A stretch of DNA of 47,196 nt. Origin: an uncultured Pedobacter sp. (GTDB lineage: Bacteria > Bacteroidota > Bacteroidia > Sphingobacteriales > Sphingobacteriaceae). Below the pieces are notes generated by a model. It saw only the letters and a list, made by a program, of their open reading frames with translations. It was not told the DNA's origin and made no database searches. Positions 27,090 to 35,091 of the stretch are shown one piece after another. The stretch is from assembly GCF_946479715.1 (NCBI RefSeq), contig NZ_CAMLHF010000012.1, positions 1 to 47,196 on the forward strand, read 5' to 3'. Made by a program: the position numbers and the translations under genes. Position 1 is the stretch's first letter, and each line of letters opens with the position of its first letter.

Positions 27090-27938
27090 ATGGAAACATT
27101 AAGTCAAATTGATTATAACAGAATTGCAGAGGCGATAGCGTATTTAAAACTTAACTTTAAACAACAACCTTCGTTAGACAATGTTGCTGAACATGTTAAT
27201 CTTAGTCCATTTCATTTTCAACGGATGTTTAAAGAATGGGCGGGTGTTACACCAAAGAAATTCCTCCAGTACCTTTCTATTGAATATGCAAAAAGCATAC
27301 TTAAAGATAAAGACATTACCTTATTTGACGCAGCATATGAGACTGGGTTATCTGGCACCAGTCGCCTTCACGACCTCTTCATAAATATAGAAGGAATGAC
27401 TCCGGGCGAATTTAAAAACGGGGGTGAGCAGCTTACCATAAATTATAGCTATGCAGAAAGCCCCTTCGGATCATTAATAGTTGCATCAACAAAAAAAGGA
27501 ATCTGTTATATGGCTTTTGCTGATGATCAAATCGAAGCATTGGCAATGTTAAAAAACACATTTCCTAACGCTAAGTATTATCAACTACTAGATATGATAC
27601 AGCAGAATGCGCTATACATCTTTACTCAAGACTGGAGCAGACTAAATGAGATTAAACTTCATTTAAAGGGCACACCTTTTCAGATAAAAGTATGGGAAAC
27701 CTTACTAAAGATTCCTATCGGAGGATTATCTACCTATGCTACCATCGCTTCTGCCATTAATAACCCAAAAGCGAATAGAGCGGTCGGTTCAGCTATAGGA
27801 AATAATCCGGTAGCGTTTTTGATTCCATGCCACAGAGTCATTAAATCGACGGGTGAATTTGGGCAGTATCATTGGGGCAGTTCTCGTAAAACAGCAATTA
27901 TAGGATGGGAAGCGGCAAAAACAAATTCACATGAATAG
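27090..27938 (+). CDS. Ada-like regulator: AraC helix-turn-helix fused to O6-methylguanine-DNA methyltransferase
   Basis: The 282-residue product begins with an AraC-type double helix-turn-helix (about residues 10-105: PSLDNVAEHVNLSPFHFQRMFKEWAGVTPKKF). It continues with the ribonuclease-H-like lead domain and the methyltransferase active site (about 170-275: LKGTPFQIKVWETLLKIPIGG, then the acceptor Cys247 in IPCHRV). It transfers methyl groups from O6-methylguanine to Cys247. The N-terminal zinc-binding methylphosphotriester domain of E. coli Ada is absent, so the usual Cys38-based activation switch is not encoded here. It is convergent with an AlkA-like glycosylase gene, 17 bases apart. Confidence 0.93.
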   Translation: METLSQIDYNRIAEAIAYLKLNFKQQPSLDNVAEHVNLSPFHFQRMFKEWAGVTPKKFLQYLSIEYAKSILKDKDITLFDAAYETGLSGTSRLHDLFINIEGMTPGEFKNGGEQLTINYSYAESPFGSLIVASTKKGICYMAFADDQIEALAMLKNTFPNAKYYQLLDMIQQNALYIFTQDWSRLNEIKLHLKGTPFQIKVWETLLKIPIGGLSTYATIASAINNPKANRAVGSAIGNNPVAFLIPCHRVIKSTGEFGQYHWGSSRKTAIIGWEAAKTNSHE

Positions 27939-27955
27939 AAAGACGCTAAGAATAC

Positions 27956-28858
27956 TTAGTTCTTCTTTGAAAGGCTTCTCCAAAGATAAAATACCAGATA
28001 ACTCTCCCATCCCGCATAGTCTTTAAAAAATGTCTGAATTTCCTTGTGTTGTTTTTTATCTGTAATAATATTATGGTTTAACAATGAATTTAGAAGGCCC
28101 GCATCCCCATAAGGAACACATGAATGTTCCTTTAAAGATTTCATAAGGGCATAGTTGGCAGTCCATACACCTATGCCCTTTATACTACTCAATGCTTTTT
28201 GCCTAGCACTAAGGTCTGGCAAGGCAAGTAAATTATCTTTACTTATTTCTCCGTTGGCAAATGCTTTAGCAATAATAATCAGGTATTCTGCTTTACTTCC
28301 TGAAAACTGCATCTCTTTCAAATCATCTACATAAAGCTCTGCTAGAATCTTACAATCTGGAAACACATAATAATTGACACCATTAAAAGGGATACAAGTT
28401 CCATACTTTTCTACCAGTCGTCTTTTTAATTTATATGCAAAAGTAAGATTAATCTGCTGCCCTATTATTGCCCAACAAATAGCTTCGAATAAATTAGGAA
28501 TACCTATTAAACGCAACCCGCTATACGCTGTTACCATATAAGCCAACCTTTCATCATTTTTCACTAATCGATAAAAGGATTCCATATCTTTTTCAAGGTC
28601 AAACCAGTCAGATACAAATTGTATGATCTTATTTACGTGGCTTTGCTCCACATCCCCTACAAGTACTTCAATCTGCAATTTACCTTCATAAAAGGCCACA
28701 CTAACCAATGACTGTCGACCTTCAATTTCGATAACCTTTATTACCTGATCCGCATCCACCTTATACATACAGTCGTCAAAGTTTCTATCCAAAAACCATA
28801 AACACTCTTGAAAATTAAAATTCGTAGGAACTTCAATAGATATGATTTGTTTATTCAT
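27956..28858 (-). CDS. DNA-3-methyladenine glycosylase II (AlkA-like)
   Basis: The 300-residue product has an AlkA-type N-terminal domain and a helix-hairpin-helix glycosylase core: FEAICWAIIGQQINLTFAYKLK, the hairpin LSSIKGIGVWTANYALM and catalytic Asp252 in VPYGDAGLLNSL, followed by WESYLVFYLWRS. It removes alkylated purines in base-excision repair. Tail-to-tail placement with the O6-methylguanine methyltransferase gene makes a small alkylation-repair cluster, although the two genes are on opposite strands and so separately promoted. Confidence 0.92.
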   Translation of the reverse strand: MNKQIISIEVPTNFNFQECLWFLDRNFDDCMYKVDADQVIKVIEIEGRQSLVSVAFYEGKLQIEVLVGDVEQSHVNKIIQFVSDWFDLEKDMESFYRLVKNDERLAYMVTAYSGLRLIGIPNLFEAICWAIIGQQINLTFAYKLKRRLVEKYGTCIPFNGVNYYVFPDCKILAELYVDDLKEMQFSGSKAEYLIIIAKAFANGEISKDNLLALPDLSARQKALSSIKGIGVWTANYALMKSLKEHSCVPYGDAGLLNSLLNHNIITDKKQHKEIQTFFKDYAGWESYLVFYLWRSLSKKN

Positions 28859-28862
28859 ATCT

Positions 28863-28870
28863 CAAAAGTA
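28863..28870 (-). promoter_or_regulatory. -7 promoter box (TACTTTTG) for the AlkA-like gene
   Basis: TACTTTTG on the minus strand ends four bases before the ATG at 28858, again suggesting a leaderless message. Confidence 0.4.
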
Positions 28871-28939
28871 TTCATTTGTTTATACAATAAAATCTGATTC
28901 TTGCTTAATTAGTAGTACCAGCTTGCGCTCCTGAATCTT

Positions 28940-30601
28940 TTATATCCTTACTTTCACCGACTTCTCATTTGCCCCATTAAGGTAAACTACCTGTTCTTTT
29001 GCTTTTCTTAATTCACCTCCATCTATGCTTACAAACTCATTCCCTGTCCCTTCTAAGCTAAGCAGAACTTTACATGGGGTTAAAACACGAACACCTGTAA
29101 ACAATACATCCTTAGAATTTGTGATCCGAAGCAATGAAGGAGCATCTAAACTACCTTGTAAACTTAAACCATTTATGGAAGCATCCTGAACATTATCAAA
29201 AACTATAGCAGGCCGAAGGTCATTCTTCTCAAACTCAAACCGCACATTATGTAAGCTTAAACCCTTTACGTTTCTGGCATATAAACCGTAAGCTGGCGGC
29301 CCCCCTGGCGCCTTATCCCATACACCAAAATATTCAGCTGCTACATTTGGTACATCTCGCTTTGCTGCCTGCTCGGCTGTTCCCCCTCCTGCATACTTTA
29401 CATGCACATCAGTAAAACTGATATTTTCAATATAATGTTCACCCATTGCATTTAATGTGATACAGGAGTTTTTTTCACCCTCCCATGTATGCAGATCAAA
29501 ATGTATGTCGGGATGTGGAACTGGCAATGCCACTACACTAGCTCTTATGTTATTAAATGAGATATTTCGGAGGTAGGACTTTCCAGTAGGTTGACTATTC
29601 TCTGTACTTTTATTACTATTTACCCCACTGAAACCAATACCAATTGGGCCAGTTACATTTTCCATAACTATATTTGAGAAGCTAAAGTTCTGTATACTTG
29701 CAACACCAGCACTTATCTTTATTGCACAACCATAGGTATCGTAAATAAGACAGTTTGTAATGGAAATATTTTGTGAATCACCACCCCCAAACCGAAATAT
29801 TGACCATCGTGTACTGAAACTGCAATTAGTTACCGTAACGAATTTATTGCTACCAAATAAAGCGCAGGCATCATCCTGGCACTGAACATCACTGTTAATC
29901 AAATGAACATATTGACAGCTATTAAAATGAAAGCCGTCATTATTCTTATTTACGCGGTTGTAAATCCGTACACCATCTATATATACGTGTTTACATTGCA
30001 ATAATCGTACACAATGATATGCACTGGCAACCATAAAAACATCATCCATCCGCAAATTAGTACACCGGTAGAATATTAACAGGTGAGGCCGATCAAAATT
30101 GCCACCTACTCCATTTTGCCCAGGCCCTGTATTGTCGCCCTTTCCTGTATAAAACGCGAGACCATTTCCATCTATAGTCCCCTTACCTTCTATACTAAGC
30201 CTTTCAGCATTTACGGCATATAAGAATACAATATTCCCATTTCCTTCAGGAATACCTTTTCCTGCGGTGTAATCTTCTCTTTTCGGACTTCCTAAAAGTT
30301 TTGCTTCTGCAGAAAGATGTAAAGTTACATTAGATTTAAGCTCCAGAGTTCCGGACAGAAAAACACCAGCAGGAATCATCACTACACCTCCCTTGCTGTT
30401 ACTACAAGTATCTATTGCCTTCTGAATAGCTTTTGTATCGAGCACCTTACCATCACCCTTAGCACCAAAATCCCTGATATTATAGACATCTGTTTTGTTT
30501 CCTGCCTGAGGTATCTTTGCACTAATTAATGAAGCCCCCGCAACTGTAATTGCGGGCACAGAAACTCTTCCTAGCCATTGGCGACGGGATAATTGATCCA
30601 T
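28940..30601 (-). CDS. Tat-exported right-handed beta-helix protein, glycoside hydrolase family 28-like
   Basis: The product has 553 residues from the ATG at 30601. SRRQWLGR (residues 5-12) followed by a hydrophobic stretch is a twin-arginine export signal; the longer frame to 30694 would bury it, so the shorter start is chosen. VYNIRDFGAKGDGKVLDT is the pectate-lyase-superfamily opening. GH28 residues are only partly present: Asp222 in NNDGFHF, Asp243-Asp244 in QDDACAL, and IK (294-295). The usual GHG motif is replaced by RFGGGDSQ. It may act on a pectin-like glycan or be an inactive or divergent relative. No SusCD genes adjoin it. Confidence 0.82.
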   Translation of the reverse strand: MDQLSRRQWLGRVSVPAITVAGASLISAKIPQAGNKTDVYNIRDFGAKGDGKVLDTKAIQKAIDTCSNSKGGVVMIPAGVFLSGTLELKSNVTLHLSAEAKLLGSPKREDYTAGKGIPEGNGNIVFLYAVNAERLSIEGKGTIDGNGLAFYTGKGDNTGPGQNGVGGNFDRPHLLIFYRCTNLRMDDVFMVASAYHCVRLLQCKHVYIDGVRIYNRVNKNNDGFHFNSCQYVHLINSDVQCQDDACALFGSNKFVTVTNCSFSTRWSIFRFGGGDSQNISITNCLIYDTYGCAIKISAGVASIQNFSFSNIVMENVTGPIGIGFSGVNSNKSTENSQPTGKSYLRNISFNNIRASVVALPVPHPDIHFDLHTWEGEKNSCITLNAMGEHYIENISFTDVHVKYAGGGTAEQAAKRDVPNVAAEYFGVWDKAPGGPPAYGLYARNVKGLSLHNVRFEFEKNDLRPAIVFDNVQDASINGLSLQGSLDAPSLLRITNSKDVLFTGVRVLTPCKVLLSLEGTGNEFVSIDGGELRKAKEQVVYLNGANEKSVKVRI

Positions 30602-30789
30602 ACTGTAGTTTGATTTATAAATGATTTTACTATCATAAATATACGGACGACAATAAAACAATAACTCTCCCCAATAAACTAATTGATCAGTCATATTGGC
30701 TTTCTATAAAACAAATTCTCCCTCTCTCCGATATTTAGCTCTCTTTTGGCAAGGCTATTGTAGAATAAAATGTATCAACCGATATCATT

Positions 30790-31281
30790 ATGAAAAAATC
30801 ACTTCTACTTTTAACAGCCATTGTAATGTTTGCCTCCGCTTGCAATAGCGGTAATACTGATGATAAAAGTGTCGACAGTACTTCGGTAACATCAATTGAC
30901 ACCTCTCTAACACCATCCGTACCTGTTCAGGAAAAAATATCTGAGTGCTACATCTATACTAAAAACAGAGATACTGCCAAACTTAAAATAAATACAGAAA
31001 ATGAAGAATTGACCGGTGACTTGAGTTACAATTTATTTGAAAAAGATAGTAACAAGGGAACTATTTCAGGAGAGGTTAAAGGTGATACAATTCTAGCCGA
31101 ATACACTTTCGATTCGGAAGGGATGCGCTCAACTAGAGAAGTTGTATTCTTAAAAAGAGACAGAAAGTTATATGAAGGTTTTGGCGAGGTACAAGAGAAA
31201 AACGGCAAAACTGTATTTAAAGACAGAACCAAGTTAAAATTTGGAGATGCAATAGTATTTTCTTTAACGGATTGTAAATAG
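30790..31281 (+). CDS. lipoprotein of unknown function
   Basis: The 163-residue product has a lipoprotein signal (MKKSLLLLTAIVMFASAC, Cys18 acylated), then a Ser/Thr/Asp-rich linker to about residue 45. A beta-rich domain follows (ISECYIYTKNRDTAKLKI, TGDLSYNLFEKDSNKGTISGEV, AEYTFDSEG, VVFLKRDRKLYEGFGEV). It resembles small Bacteroidota lipoproteins without a known role. It is convergent with the pseudouridine synthase gene, with one base between the stops. Confidence 0.8.
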   Translation: MKKSLLLLTAIVMFASACNSGNTDDKSVDSTSVTSIDTSLTPSVPVQEKISECYIYTKNRDTAKLKINTENEELTGDLSYNLFEKDSNKGTISGEVKGDTILAEYTFDSEGMRSTREVVFLKRDRKLYEGFGEVQEKNGKTVFKDRTKLKFGDAIVFSLTDCK

Positions 31282-31282
31282 T

Positions 31283-31969
31283 TTAAAAATTTTCAAAGCG
31301 TTCCCAAAAACCATCAACGGGTAGCTTAGCGAAAATATTTACTGGCTCTTTTTTTACCGGATGAATAAATTGCAACCTACGCGCATGCAAGCAGATGCTC
31401 CCCTTACGACTTCCTCTGGGGTAACCATACTTATTATCGCCAACAATAGGACATCCTAGCGTGGATAGTTGTACTCTTATTTGATGAGAACGCCCTGTAA
31501 GAGGATCCACTTCAATCAGATAATAGCCACCAAGCTCTCCTATTAACCTATAGCTCAATTCCGAACGCTGACTTCCGGGAACTTCCATGTTATGCGGAGT
31601 AACCACATTCTTTTGAGGATTTTTCACTAACCAATGAACAAGTGTACCAGAAGTTTTAGCAGGCTTATTTCTAACAATGGCCCAATAAGTTTTTTTTACT
31701 TCACGATTTTTGAATACTGCATTCATCCGCTCCAGTGCTTTACTGGTTTTAGCAAAAAGTATCACCCCACTAACGGGCCTGTCTAAACGATGTACAACAC
31801 CCAAAAAAGCACTATTGGGTTTATTATACTTTTTAGCAAGATACTTTTTAACCTGCTCATCAAGAGGCTCATCTCCAGTTTCATCAATCTGCACAATATC
31901 ACCCGCACGTTTTAGTACAGCTATAAGGTGATTGTCTTCGTAAAGTACATCTTTATCAGTTACCGGCAT
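31283..31969 (-). CDS. RluA-family RNA pseudouridine synthase
   Basis: The 228-residue product carries the RluA signature VHRLDRPVSGVILFAKT with catalytic Asp63, then KTYWAIVR, LTGRSHQIRVQLS and PIVGDNKYG. There is no N-terminal S4 domain, so it is the short RluA/TruC-like type acting on rRNA or tRNA; the exact target base is not predictable. Its ATG shares one base with the panB stop (TAATG at 31967-31971), so it is probably co-transcribed and coupled with panB. Confidence 0.93.
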   Translation of the reverse strand: MPVTDKDVLYEDNHLIAVLKRAGDIVQIDETGDEPLDEQVKKYLAKKYNKPNSAFLGVVHRLDRPVSGVILFAKTSKALERMNAVFKNREVKKTYWAIVRNKPAKTSGTLVHWLVKNPQKNVVTPHNMEVPGSQRSELSYRLIGELGGYYLIEVDPLTGRSHQIRVQLSTLGCPIVGDNKYGYPRGSRKGSICLHARRLQFIHPVKKEPVNIFAKLPVDGFWERFENF

Positions 31970-32784
31970 TAATACTGCTCTTTTTCGTTCGGAAAATCTT
32001 TTGCTTTCACATCTTTAATGTACGACTGTGCAGCGTCCAATATACCATCATACAGATTTACATATTGACGCAAGAAGCGAGGTTTAAAACCTTTTGTTAA
32101 ACCAATCATATCATTCACAACCAGGACCTGACCATCGCAATCAGGGCCAGCACCAATACCTATAGTAGGAATTTGTAAACTTTCAGAAACTACTTTGGCT
32201 AATTTCGCCGGTATCTTTTCAAGCACAATAGCAAAACAACCAGCCTCCTGAAGCGCAATAGCATCAGTTTTTAATTTCTCAGCTTCATCTTCATCTTTTG
32301 CCCTAACAGTATACGTCCCAAACTTATAAATAGACTGAGGCGTTAATCCCAAATGTCCCATAACAGGAATTCCAGCTGTAATAATGCGTGATATTGATTC
32401 TGCTACTTCTGTTCCACCCTCAAGTTTTACACCGTGTGCCCCAGACTCTTTCATTATCCTGATAGCAGAATTAAGCGCCTCTTTAGAATTGCCTTGATAA
32501 CTACCAAAAGGTAGATCAACTACAACGAAGGCGCGTTTTGCCCCTCTAACTACACCTTGAGCATGATAAATCATTTGATCAAGTGTTATAGGTAAAGTGG
32601 TTTCATGACCGGCCATTACATTGGATGCTGAATCACCAACTAATAATACATCCAAACCAGCATCATCAAGAATTGTGGCCATCGAATAATCGTAAGCGGT
32701 TAACATGGCTATTTTCTCTCCACTAACCTTCATCTCCTGAAGGATATGTGTGGTTATGCGTTTAACCTCTTTGTTTACAGACAT
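31969..32784 (-). CDS. panB: 3-methyl-2-oxobutanoate hydroxymethyltransferase
   Basis: The 271-residue product matches Pan[46 protein letters not shown] (metal-binding Asp and pantoate loop), [34 protein letters not shown], and [22 protein letters not shown]. It makes ketopantoate from 2-oxoisovalerate and methylene-tetrahydrofolate, the first step to pantothenate. The ATG at 32784 is chosen over an upstream TTG. It leads a two-gene unit with the pseudouridine synthase. Confidence 0.96.
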   Translation of the reverse strand: MSVNKEVKRITTHILQEMKVSGEKIAMLTAYDYSMATILDDAGLDVLLVGDSASNVMAGHETTLPITLDQMIYHAQGVVRGAKRAFVVVDLPFGSYQGNSKEALNSAIRIMKESGAHGVKLEGGTEVAESISRIITAGIPVMGHLGLTPQSIYKFGTYTVRAKDEDEAEKLKTDAIALQEAGCFAIVLEKIPAKLAKVVSESLQIPTIGIGAGPDCDGQVLVVNDMIGLTKGFKPRFLRQYVNLYDGILDAAQSYIKDVKAKDFPNEKEQY

Positions 32785-32805
32785 AGTTCTATAGTTTTGT
32801 AGCGA

Positions 32806-32813
32806 CAAAATTA
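32806..32813 (-). promoter_or_regulatory. -7 promoter box (TAATTTTG) for panB
   Basis: TAATTTTG on the minus strand lies 21 bases before the panB ATG. The rest of 32814-32954 shows no gene; it holds an A9 run just before the carA promoter. Confidence 0.4.
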
Positions 32814-32954
32814 GTTTTTACATTCGAAATAAAGACAGTTTTATCGTTTTTGTGACATTTTGTTTATGCCTCACTAAGTTTGCACATATGGCTACATTAT
32901 AATGGAAAGATTTATAACCGCTGAATGCTGCACAAAACAATCTAAAAAAAAATC

Positions 32955-32984
32955 TTGATTTAAATCCTCAAAGACGTATCTTTG
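32955..32984 (+). promoter_or_regulatory. promoter of carA, TTG-N19-TATCTTTG
   Basis: TTG (32955-32957) and TATCTTTG (32977-32984) are exactly 19 bases apart, a strong match to the Bacteroidota consensus. The expected start near 32990 gives a leader of about 115 bases before carA. The leader holds the short hairpin ACGGC-ATCAAA-GCCGT (33034-33049), a pyrimidine-rich tract (33060-33083) and an open reading frame that starts almost at the transcript end. Confidence 0.75.
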
Positions 32985-32993
32985 TATCCCGAA

Positions 32994-33113
32994 ATGAAAG
33001 GGTCACTTAACAGCACATTTGTTAACTACAAAAACGGCATCAAAGCCGTGTCAGAACCATCATTTTTTCCTTTTTTTATCCCAATAATTTCTCTTAATAA
33101 TTACCATGACTAA
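32994..33113 (+). CDS. candidate upstream open reading frame in the carA leader
   Basis: This is an ATG-started frame of 39 codons beginning nine bases after the carA -7 box and ending with TAA eight bases inside carA (carA ATG at 33106). The product starts MKGSLNSTFVNYKNG, is hydrophobic and Phe/Ile/Pro-rich in its second half, and contains no Arg codon. Its codons 23-30 coincide with the T-rich tract. It may be a leader peptide coupling translation to carA or a chance frame. Nothing else confirms expression. Confidence 0.35.
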   Translation: MKGSLNSTFVNYKNGIKAVSEPSFFPFFIPIISLNNYHD

Positions 33114-34218
33114 TTACACCAAGTTACCTGCAATCTTGTTACTGGCTGATGGCACAGTTTACCACGGTAAAGCCGCTGGAAAAATAGGTACAACAACAGG
33201 CGAGATCTGTTTTAATACAGGTATGACAGGATATCAGGAAATTTTTACTGATCCTTCTTATTTCGCTCAGATTATGGTAACCACCAATGCACATATTGGA
33301 AATTATGGTATCCACAAAGATGAAACTGAATCAGAAAGTATAAAAATTGCTGGTTTGGTTTGTAAAAATTACAACATTGGTTTTAGCCGTAAAGAAGCTT
33401 CTGAATCTATACAGGATTATTTTCAGAATGAAAATATTGTAGGTATCTCCGATATTGATACACGTGCGTTAGTTCGTCACATCAGAAATAAAGGAGCTAT
33501 GAACGCAATCATTTCTTCAGAAATTACTGATCTTGAAGAATTAAAAAGCAAATTAGCAGAAGTACCATCAATGGATGGTTTAGAATTATCTTCTAAAGTT
33601 TCTACTAAAGAACCTTATTTCTATGGCTCACCAGATGCTACCTATAAAATAGCAGCACTAGACTTAGGCATTAAGAAAAACATCTTACGCAACTTCGACG
33701 ACAGAGATATTTATGTTCAGGTTTTCCCTGCTAAGACCACTTTCGAGGAAATGGACAAATGGGGCGCTGATGGCTATTTTATTTCTAATGGCCCTGGTGA
33801 TCCTTCAGCAATGCCATATGCTATTGAAACTGTTACAAAAGTATTAGCCGCTGATAAACCTCTTTTTGGAATATGCTTAGGTCATCAATTGCTTGCAGAA
33901 GCAAACGGAATAGGCACCATGAAAATGTTTAACGGCCACAGGGGCTTAAATCACCCGGTTAAAAATATCATTAAAAATCATTGCGAAGTAACTTCGCAAA
34001 ACCATGGTTTTGGCGTTATCCCTGAAGATGTAAGAAAATCAGAGAAGGTAGAGATTACCCACATTAATTTAAATGACCAATCTATCGAGGGTATCCGTGT
34101 GAAAGGCAAAAAAGCATTCTCGGTACAGTACCACCCTGAATCTTCACCAGGCCCACATGATTCACGTTACCTTTTTGACGACTTTATAGGTATGATCAAG
34201 AACGAATTAGCCTGGTAA
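33106..34218 (+). CDS. carA: carbamoyl-phosphate synthase small (glutaminase) subunit
   Basis: The 370-residue product matches CarA. The N-terminal domain has the substrate-independent signature GEICFNTGMTGYQEIFTDPSY. The C-terminal class-I amidotransferase domain has SNGPGDPSAM, the nucleophile Cys257 in FGICLGHQLLA, SQNHGFGV, and the His-Glu pair in QYHPESSPGPHDS. It releases ammonia from glutamine and feeds it to CarB for carbamoyl phosphate (pyrimidine and arginine synthesis). carB is not adjacent in this window. Confidence 0.97.
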   Translation: MTNYTKLPAILLLADGTVYHGKAAGKIGTTTGEICFNTGMTGYQEIFTDPSYFAQIMVTTNAHIGNYGIHKDETESESIKIAGLVCKNYNIGFSRKEASESIQDYFQNENIVGISDIDTRALVRHIRNKGAMNAIISSEITDLEELKSKLAEVPSMDGLELSSKVSTKEPYFYGSPDATYKIAALDLGIKKNILRNFDDRDIYVQVFPAKTTFEEMDKWGADGYFISNGPGDPSAMPYAIETVTKVLAADKPLFGICLGHQLLAEANGIGTMKMFNGHRGLNHPVKNIIKNHCEVTSQNHGFGVIPEDVRKSEKVEITHINLNDQSIEGIRVKGKKAFSVQYHPESSPGPHDSRYLFDDFIGMIKNELAW

Positions 34219-34256
34219 TATTCACCGGTTCAAAATTATCATTTTACCGACATTTT

Positions 34257-34300
34257 AGAAGGTTTAGCAGAATAGCGTTTTCTATTCCTCTAAACCTTCT
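34257..34300 (+). other. two-step hairpin between carA and the ABC transporter
   Basis: AGAAGGTTTAG (34257-34267) pairs exactly with CTAAACCTTCT (34290-34300). Inside, GAATAG (34270-34275) pairs with CTATTC (34282-34287) around a CGTTTT loop. The 3' side (TACATTTATAAC) is only weakly T-rich. The hairpin ends 12 bases before the ABC ATPase ATG, so it may be the carA terminator or a structured leader of the transporter mRNA. Confidence 0.55.
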
Positions 34301-34312
34301 TACATTTATAAC

Positions 34313-35083
34313 ATGGATAAAACAAATGCCATTATCAGTGTAAAAGAACTGGTAAAAAAGTATGATGACTTCACTGCTGTGCAAGGTATTAGCTTTGAAG
34401 TTTATGAAAATGAGATTTTTGGTCTTTTAGGACCAAATGGGGCAGGAAAAACCACTACTCTTGAAATTATCGAAACCCTCCGTGAAAAAACTTCCGGAGA
34501 GATTATTGTTGATGGCTTTTCTGTAGACAAAGATGCCAACAAAATTAAAAGAATAATAGGCGTACAATTACAGGCAGCAGGTTATTACCCAAACCTAAAT
34601 CTGGTTGAGTTAATGGAACTGTTTTCTGGTCTGTATGGTGTGGATATCAAACCAATGGAGATGCTTGAAAAGGTAAATCTTCAGGACAAAGCAAAAGCTA
34701 AATACAAGGCGCTTTCAGGTGGACAAAAACAGCGTTTTTCTATAGCCACAACTCTTATAAACTCTCCTAAAATCATTTTCCTTGATGAGCCTACTACTGG
34801 ATTAGATCCTCAGGCACGCCGCAATTTATGGGATTTAATTATTGATATAAGAAATAACGGCTCAACAGTAGTGATCACCACACACTATATGGACGAAGCA
34901 GAACAACTTTGTGATCGTGTTGCTTTTGTTGAACGTGGCGAGATCATTGCTTTAGATACGCCTGATAATCTGATAGATAATCTTATCAATAGTGGTTTTG
35001 AACGCACTAAAGAAGTTAAAAAGGCCAACCTGGAGGACGTTTTCATAAACCTGACGGGCAAAGAATGGCGCGAGGATAATTAA
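34313..35083 (+). CDS. ABC-2-type transporter ATP-binding protein
   Basis: The 256-residue product is an ABC ATPase: Walker A GPNGAGKT (40-47), Q-loop in GVQLQAAGYYPNL, signature LSGGQKQRF, Walker B IIFLDEPTTGLDPQ and switch His in TTHYMDEAEQL. It is of the drug/lipid exporter subfamily with a short C-terminus (NLEDVFINLTGKEWRED). It is paired with the permease gene eight bases downstream and must work with it. Confidence 0.95.
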   Translation: MDKTNAIISVKELVKKYDDFTAVQGISFEVYENEIFGLLGPNGAGKTTTLEIIETLREKTSGEIIVDGFSVDKDANKIKRIIGVQLQAAGYYPNLNLVELMELFSGLYGVDIKPMEMLEKVNLQDKAKAKYKALSGGQKQRFSIATTLINSPKIIFLDEPTTGLDPQARRNLWDLIIDIRNNGSTVVITTHYMDEAEQLCDRVAFVERGEIIALDTPDNLIDNLINSGFERTKEVKKANLEDVFINLTGKEWREDN

Positions 35084-35091
35084 CAAAGAAC

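Noticed and set aside
32940..32952. A9 run upstream of carA as a slippage site
   Set aside because: It lies upstream of the carA promoter in non-coding DNA, so it would not be transcribed into carA mRNA.
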